A stretch of DNA of 10,627 bases from Rikenellaceae bacterium (GTDB lineage: Bacteria; Bacteroidota; Bacteroidia; Bacteroidales; Rikenellaceae). The stretch lies in NCBI GenBank assembly GCA_031286025.1, contig JAITVB010000131.1, forward strand, positions 1-10,627. The letters are read 5' to 3'. Both the position numbers and the translations under genes were made by a program. The notes under the pieces were generated by a model. The model saw nothing but the letters and a program-made list of their open reading frames with translations. It did no database searches and was not told the DNA's origin. Shown one piece after another: positions 7,222 to 10,627 of this stretch (its first letter is position 1; each line of letters begins with the position of its first letter).

Positions 7222-7698
7222 ATGAAAAAAGCAACCCTCATTTTGGCCCTGGCCGCCTTGACCGTTTCCTGCGGCGACGGTAAGCTTACGCTTTCCCAGT
7301 ACAACGAAAAAGCCGTAACGGCGTTCAACTATTTCGACGAAAAGATCGCCGCCGACCTCGAAACCATTTTCGACAACGAAATGTCGACCGAAGAGGCGCA
7401 GCAAATACTCAACGGCCTGACTGCCGCTCTCGACAGCTGCACCAAGGTGACCGTCGCCTTGGCTTATCCCGACGATGCAAAGGCATTCCACGAAAGCATC
7501 ATGACGGTCTATGCCTATGACCGCGACAGCCTCCTGCCGTTGCTGACCCGGACGATCCAGGTTGCCCCGGAAAGCGACGAATGGTATGACCTGTGGAACC
7601 AAGTCGACGACCGCATCGAACGTCTCGACGTGCTCCACGACGCGATGAACGACCTCCAACAAGAACTGGCCGACAAAGCCGGCATGGAGTTGAGATAA
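7222..7698 (+). CDS. Small lipoprotein of unknown function
   Basis: This 158-residue protein opens with MKKATLILALAALTVSC, a lipoprotein signal peptide with the lipobox ending at Cys 17, so the mature chain is probably lipid-anchored in the cell envelope. The rest is rich in Asp, Glu, Ala and Leu and should be mostly alpha-helical, for example TEEAQQILNGLTAALDSC and DDRIERLDVLHDAMNDLQQE; the last stretch could form a coiled coil. I recognise no domain or catalytic motif. The gene stands alone, with its own TAnnTTTG promoter upstream and a terminator downstream, divergent from susC and convergent with the Crp-like regulator. The ATG at 7222 is the only start that leaves a signal peptide. No Shine-Dalgarno site precedes it, which is usual in this phylum. 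A role with SusCD is possible by position but unsupported. Confidence 0.85.
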   Translation: MKKATLILALAALTVSCGDGKLTLSQYNEKAVTAFNYFDEKIAADLETIFDNEMSTEEAQQILNGLTAALDSCTKVTVALAYPDDAKAFHESIMTVYAYDRDSLLPLLTRTIQVAPESDEWYDLWNQVDDRIERLDVLHDAMNDLQQELADKAGMELR

Positions 7699-7720
7699 TT
7701 ATTCGCTTCTTGGGGAAATA

Positions 7721-7755
7721 AAATCCTGTGCGGGACTCCTGTACAGGATTTTTTT
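7721..7755. terminator. Bidirectional intrinsic terminator between lipoprotein and Crp-like genes
   Basis: Arms 7721-7734 and 7738-7751 pair around a three-base loop, with two G-U pairs on the plus strand. The plus strand continues into a T-run ending at 7755. Read on the minus strand the outer ten or so pairs remain (AAAATCCTGT with ACAGGATTTT) and are followed by TTTTATTT. The hairpin lies 22 bp past the lipoprotein stop and about 55 bp past the stop of the convergent regulator, so it can serve both. Confidence 0.8.
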
Positions 7756-7809
7756 GTACGAGGTTTGCGACAGTCCGGCCCGATTCCCCGGATTGCACCC
7801 CCGGAACCG

Positions 7810-8475
7810 TTACCGGTATTGTTTCAACTTTTCGGGATAATGGATCGTGACCTCTTTCCCTTTGACATAAATGATTCCTTCGGCGTTCAATTCGCCCACC
7901 ACGCGGGCCAGGGCGGGACGGGTCACCCCGAAGCGCTCGGCCATTTCACGCTGCGTCGCCCCGATCCGGAACGAAGGCGAACCCGTGGCGCGGCTCTGTT
8001 CCAACAGGTAACCCGCATATTTACCCCGGATCGTGCGGAAACCGAAATAGACCATCCGATCCGAGAGCAGCCGGTTGCTGTCCGAAAGGACGGCCAGAAA
8101 ACGGGCCAACACGCGTTTGTCCCGTTGCAGCATGTCCGAAAAGTCGTCTTTCGTGACGAACAGTATTTCCGAAGGTTCGGCAACCACAATATGGGCCGGA
8201 AAGAGGTTTGTCCCGGCGTAAAGCAGGCCGGGGGCGATCAGCATGCCCGAGGAAAACTGTTCGACCGGAGTGTCCCGGCCCCGTTTCCCGGAGCGCTCGG
8301 CCTGGAGCCTGCCCGAGAGCAGCACCATCAGTGCCCGGCAGGGATTGCCTTTGAGCAGGGCCACTTCGCCCGGGGCAAATTCCCGGATTTCATAGTTGGC
8401 CAAAGCCAACAGGTTTTTCGTGGCTTCGGGTGTCATCCCGTCGAACAAGGTGCAGAGGGCGAGTTTTTCAAACAT
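7810..8475 (-). CDS. Crp/Fnr family transcriptional regulator
   Basis: This 221-residue DNA-binding regulator has the usual family length and order. A cyclic-nucleotide-binding-like beta-barrel spans about residues 8-115 (FAPGEVALLKGNPCRALMVL is its early hairpin). A long dimerisation helix follows at about 116-140 (RDKRVLARFLAVLSDSNRLL), and then a winged helix-turn-helix at about 173-196, ATQREMAERFGVTRPALARV. The phosphate-binding cassette with the Arg-Ser pair that holds cAMP in Crp is not seen; the matching stretch reads SSGMLIAPGLLYAG. There is no N-terminal Cys cluster for a 4Fe-4S centre either, only Cys 8 and Cys 46. The effector is therefore unknown. The start at 8475 is close behind a good promoter (8495-8502). 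A perfect palindrome overlaps that promoter, suggesting self-control. It may also act on the divergent radical SAM gene or other targets, but nothing in the sequence proves it. Confidence 0.93.
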   Translation of the reverse strand: MFEKLALCTLFDGMTPEATKNLLALANYEIREFAPGEVALLKGNPCRALMVLLSGRLQAERSGKRGRDTPVEQFSSGMLIAPGLLYAGTNLFPAHIVVAEPSEILFVTKDDFSDMLQRDKRVLARFLAVLSDSNRLLSDRMVYFGFRTIRGKYAGYLLEQSRATGSPSFRIGATQREMAERFGVTRPALARVVGELNAEGIIYVKGKEVTIHYPEKLKQYR

Positions 8476-8485
8476 CGGTTTGTCG

Positions 8486-8502
8486 TATTTGTTACAAATA
8501 TA
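8486..8502 (-). promoter_or_regulatory. Promoter of the Crp-like gene with overlapping palindromic operator
   Basis: On the minus strand TATATTTG (8502 down to 8495) is an exact TAnnTTTG -7 element, about 20 bp before the start codon at 8475. It overlaps a perfect 15-bp palindrome, TATTTGT-T-ACAAATA (8486-8500). The palindrome differs from the Fnr and Crp boxes of E. coli but has the two-fold symmetry a Crp/Fnr dimer needs, and its position would suit autorepression. Promoter call fairly firm, operator inferred. Confidence 0.62.
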
Positions 8503-8542
8503 CGAATTTTTCAGAAAAACGATGCCGGGATCCCGTTCTATG

Positions 8543-8562
8543 CGCCCAAAGCGGGCGTTTTT
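8543..8562 (+). terminator. Weak terminator-like hairpin in the crp-radical SAM intergenic region
   Basis: CGCCC (8543-8547) pairs with GGGCG (8553-8557) around AAAGC, followed by five T. The stem is short and no gene is known to read into it on the plus strand, so it may be chance or may end a short RNA started near the Crp-like promoter. Confidence 0.25.
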
Positions 8563-8692
8563 CTTCGGGTGGGCCTGTTCCGGCCCTTCCCAGATCCGGG
8601 AAATTGTTCCGCTGCCGCCTTGCAGGCCGGGCGTTGGGGGCGATGGGCACAGGAAAGCGGCCCCGGAGATTTCACTCCTCGGATTTATGTGC

Positions 8693-8700
8693 TATCTTTG
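8693..8700 (+). promoter_or_regulatory. Bacteroidetes-type -7 element for the radical SAM-surE genes
   Basis: TATCTTTG matches TAnnTTTG exactly and sits 20 bp before the ATG at 8721, giving a very short leader. No clear -33 element is visible. It fixes the start of the downstream gene, because the frame open upstream of it (to 8430) would precede the promoter. Confidence 0.62.
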
Positions 8701-8720
8701 TGGCCAAATTATGTGTGATT

Positions 8721-9494
8721 ATGGCAACCTCGCTGTTCAAAGAGATCATCTTCGGCCCGATGCGCAGCCGTCGCCTCGGGGTGTCGTTGGGGATCAATCT
8801 GCTGCCGACCGACAATAAGCTTTGCAACTTCGATTGCGTGTACTGCGAATGCGGTTGGACGAAAAAGGGCGGCAAACCCCGCTTCATTCCCGCCGGCTCC
8901 GTTCGTGAGGCTCTCGAAAAGAAGTTGTCCGAAATGGACGAGGCGGGGGAGTTACCCGACGTAATCACCTTTGCCGGCAACGGCGAACCGACGATGCATC
9001 CCGATTTTGAACGAATCGTCGACTTCGCCTTCGACCTGCGCGACCGCTATGCCCCGCAGGCCAAGATCGCCGTGCTGAGCAACGCGACGATGATCGGCAG
9101 CGAATCGGTGCGCCGGGCCTTGGGCAAAGTCGATCGCAACATTTTGAAACTCGACTCGGCCTTCGACGAAACGGCGCGGTTGATCAACGGCTGCCCGTCG
9201 TCATACAGTGTGGCGCAGACGGTCGAAAACATGAAACTCTTCCACGGTGACCTGATCATCCAGACCCTGTTCCTGCGCGGTGAGCACGACGGTCGCCGGA
9301 TCGATAACACGACCCGCACCGAGGTCGACGCCTGGCTCAAACTGATCGCCGACATCCGCCCGCGCCAGGTGATGGTCTACACGATCGACCGCGACACACC
9401 GGCCGAAGACCTCTACAAAGTGACCAAAAGCGAGTTGGAACGGATCGGCGAGCGGGTGCGCGCGTTGGGCATCGACTGCCAGGTAGCGGTTTGA
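8721..9494 (+). CDS. Radical SAM protein, COG0731-type Fe-S oxidoreductase
   Basis: This 257-residue radical SAM enzyme has the cluster-binding motif C-x3-C-x2-C at Cys 35, Cys 39 and Cys 42 (LCNFDCVYC), which would hold the 4Fe-4S cluster that cleaves S-adenosylmethionine. Another Cys lies at 44. The glycine-rich SAM-binding stretch FAGNGEPTMHP spans about residues 84-94, and LSNATMI follows at about 124-130. The N-terminal FGPMRSRRLGVSLGINLLP is typical of the COG0731 group, related to the radical SAM part of wyosine-forming enzymes. The true substrate of this short bacterial form is unknown. The frame is open back to 8430, but ATG 8721 is preferred: homology begins just after it and a TAnnTTTG promoter lies 20 bp upstream. 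surE follows after 119 bp with no convincing terminator, so the two may be co-transcribed; a functional link is not known to me. Confidence 0.92.
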   Translation: MATSLFKEIIFGPMRSRRLGVSLGINLLPTDNKLCNFDCVYCECGWTKKGGKPRFIPAGSVREALEKKLSEMDEAGELPDVITFAGNGEPTMHPDFERIVDFAFDLRDRYAPQAKIAVLSNATMIGSESVRRALGKVDRNILKLDSAFDETARLINGCPSSYSVAQTVENMKLFHGDLIIQTLFLRGEHDGRRIDNTTRTEVDAWLKLIADIRPRQVMVYTIDRDTPAEDLYKVTKSELERIGERVRALGIDCQVAV

Positions 9495-9548
9495 GATGCC
9501 TCCCGGCATCCTGTCGGGATTACTTGATTCAGTAAAAATACAAGGCCC

Positions 9549-9590
9549 GGCCGACAAATATGAAAAATGTCCGGCCGAAACGCGGGCCGG
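9549..9590 (+). repeat. GC-rich alternative hairpins before surE
   Basis: GGCCGACA (9549-9556) pairs with TGTCCGGCC (9568-9576) with one bulged C. A further GGCCGG at 9585-9590 could pair with the same upstream GGCC in its place. There is no T-run, so this is not a terminator. It could modulate read-through or translation of surE, or simply reflect high GC. Confidence 0.3.
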
Positions 9591-9613
9591 CGAAAAGGAC
9601 ATCAGCGAGAAAA

Positions 9614-10381
9614 ATGGAAAAACCACTCATATTCATCACCAATGACGACGGCTACGAAGCCCGCGGATTCAATACACTGATCGACATCGCCCTGAAATTC
9701 GGCCGTGTGGTGGCCGTCGCCCCCGAGCGGGTACAATCGGGTATGGGTCATGCGGTGACGATGGCCAACCCGCTCCACCTGCGCAAGGTACGCGAGGAGG
9801 AAGACCTGGTGGTCTATGCCTGCTCGGGCACGCCGGTCGACTGCGTGAAGTTGGCGTTCGATATGATTATGCCCGAATTGCCCGCATTGGGTCTGTCGGG
9901 GATCAACCACGGGGCCAATTCGGCTACGAGCGTCATCTACTCCGGAACGATGGGGGCGGCGATCGAAGCCAGTTTTTACAACATCCCCTCGATCGGCTTT
10001 TCGCTGACCGATCACGACCCGACCGCCGACCTCACCGCCGCCGCCGAGTATGCCGAACGGGTGATCTACCGGGTGATGCACGAGGAGGTCGAGATTCCGA
10101 TGTGCCTGAACGTCAACATTCCCACCCTGCCGAAGGACGAGATCAAAGGCGTGCGCTTCTGTCGTCAGGCAAAAGGCTACTGGCGCGAAGAGTTCGTAGA
10201 ACGCCACGATCCCCGCGGACGGCCCTACTATTGGCTGACGGGCATCTTTATGAATCAGGAGGAGGAGAGTACCGAAACCGATGAATATGCGCTGAAAAAC
10301 GGCTATGTGTCGATCGTGCCGATCCAGATCGACATGACCGACTACCGCCAGTTGGACACGGTCAGCCTCTGGGATTTTTAG
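9614..10381 (+). CDS. surE: 5'/3'-nucleotidase SurE
   Basis: This 255-residue protein is a SurE-type metal-dependent phosphatase, which removes phosphate from nucleoside 5'- and 3'-monophosphates in the cytoplasm and has been linked to stationary-phase survival. The metal-site residues are in place: Asp 11 and Asp 12 in FITNDDGYEARG, Ser 42 in PERVQSGMGHA, and Asn 98 in LSGINHGANS. The following VIYSGTMGAAIEA is also a family hallmark. Length is normal for the family. I chose ATG 9614 because the protein then begins MEKPLIFITNDDG, as in other SurE proteins. An ATG at 9560 would add 18 basic residues of no known role and lies in a GC-rich hairpin. It is downstream of the radical SAM gene on the same strand and is followed by a strong terminator. 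Confidence 0.96.
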   Translation: MEKPLIFITNDDGYEARGFNTLIDIALKFGRVVAVAPERVQSGMGHAVTMANPLHLRKVREEEDLVVYACSGTPVDCVKLAFDMIMPELPALGLSGINHGANSATSVIYSGTMGAAIEASFYNIPSIGFSLTDHDPTADLTAAAEYAERVIYRVMHEEVEIPMCLNVNIPTLPKDEIKGVRFCRQAKGYWREEFVERHDPRGRPYYWLTGIFMNQEEESTETDEYALKNGYVSIVPIQIDMTDYRQLDTVSLWDF

Positions 10382-10404
10382 ACGTTTTCCGGATAAGAAC
10401 GCAC

Positions 10405-10440
10405 CGGCCGTCACCGTAATACGGAACGGCCGCTTTTATT
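10405..10440 (+). terminator. Intrinsic terminator after surE
   Basis: The outer stem CGGCCGT (10405-10411) pairs with ACGGCCG (10426-10432), and the inner stem CCGT (10414-10417) with ACGG (10421-10424). The plus strand then reads CTTTTATT. It begins 24 bp past the surE stop. On the minus strand there is no T-tract, so it serves surE. Its T-rich tail overlaps the last codons of the convergent pentapeptide-repeat gene. Confidence 0.85.
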
Positions 10441-10627
10441 CCACGTCGATGCCGTAAGCGTCGAGCAGGCCCAACACGGCGGGATAGGCAAATCGCGCCC
10501 CGCGGATGCGGTTAGTGCTTGGGTCGATCACATAGCCCCAAGCGGTGCGCAGATCGGCCTTTTCGAGCCCTGTCCCGCCGAAGACCGCCCCGGTCAGGTC
10601 GCAGCCGTCGAGCACCGCTCCGGTCAG
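10436..10627 (-). CDS. Pentapeptide-repeat protein (C-terminal end, 5' part outside window)
   Basis: Reading the minus strand from the window edge, a frame stays open for 63 codons to a TAA at 10438-10436. Its translation contains A(D/N)LxG-type pentapeptide repeats: LTGAVLDGCDLTGAVF, then LEKADLRTAW after a short break. The protein ends in a non-repeat tail, VIDPSTNRIRGARFAYPAVLG, finishing AYGIDVE. Pentapeptide-repeat proteins fold as right-handed square helices; some mimic DNA and protect gyrase (the Qnr/McbG group), while most have unknown roles. The tail resembles the C-terminal end of that type, but the fragment is too short to assign a function. The gene starts beyond the window and is convergent with surE. 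Confidence 0.82.
   Translation of the reverse strand: MTGAVLDGCDLTGAVFGGTGLEKADLRTAWGYVIDPSTNRIRGARFAYPAVLGLLDAYGIDVE

Noticed and set aside
8430..8720. N-terminal extension of 97 codons to the radical SAM gene
   Set aside because: It overlaps the start of the Crp-like gene antisense, precedes the TATCTTTG promoter at 8693, and its Arg/Cys-rich sequence does not match radical SAM families.
9495..9519. GATGCC-TCCC-GGCATC hairpin after the radical SAM gene as a terminator
   Set aside because: The 6-bp stem is not followed by a T-run, and an alternative pairing TCCCG/CGGGA competes with it; support for termination is too weak.
9602..10414. Minus-strand open frame of 270 codons opposite surE
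   Set aside because: Fully antisense to surE, whose metal-site motifs are intact. The His/Asp/Val-rich translation is that of a shadow frame, and it would run over the surE terminator.

Overview
The window looks like a chromosomal stretch from a GC-rich member of the Bacteroidetes, most likely close to Alistipes (Rikenellaceae). This is inferred from the SusC/SusD pair, from lipoproteins with short Cys-terminated signal peptides, from promoters of the Bacteroidetes type TAnnTTTG, from weak use of Shine-Dalgarno sites, and from visibly GC-rich coding sequence. No 16S or other marker gene is present, so the genus is a guess.

Layout, left to right. (1) Positions 1-1538, plus strand: the C-terminal part of a radical SAM protein of the putative DNA modification/repair type, overlapping by one base the start of its usual partner, a DUF4130/TIGR03915-type protein. 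(2) Positions 1667-6563, minus strand: a susC-susD-like pair, with susC first, ending in a strong intrinsic terminator. It encodes an outer-membrane TonB-dependent transporter and its surface lipoprotein. No glycan-degrading enzyme, sigma/anti-sigma pair or hybrid two-component regulator lies next to it in the window. (3) Positions 6564-7221: a 658-bp region with no confident gene. It holds a 17-bp perfect inverted repeat flanking 211 bp, and inside that an intrinsic terminator pointing away from susC. This is the most unusual part of the window and is a candidate regulatory switch (invertible segment or antisense RNA) for the transporter. (4) Positions 7222-7698, plus strand: a small lipoprotein of unknown function, convergent with a Crp/Fnr-family regulator (7810-8475, minus). 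They share an apparently bidirectional terminator. (5) Positions 8721-10381, plus strand: a radical SAM protein of the COG0731 type followed by surE, ending in a terminator. (6) Positions 10436-10627, minus strand: the C-terminal end of a pentapeptide-repeat protein, cut by the window edge.

How the genes work together: three pairings are supported by layout. These are the overlapping radical SAM/DUF4130 pair, the susC-susD operon, and the possibly co-transcribed radical SAM and surE genes. The regulator at 7810-8475 carries a perfect palindrome over its own promoter, which suggests autoregulation. Nothing in the sequence links it directly to susCD. No tRNA, rRNA, CRISPR array, insertion sequence or phage gene was recognised.
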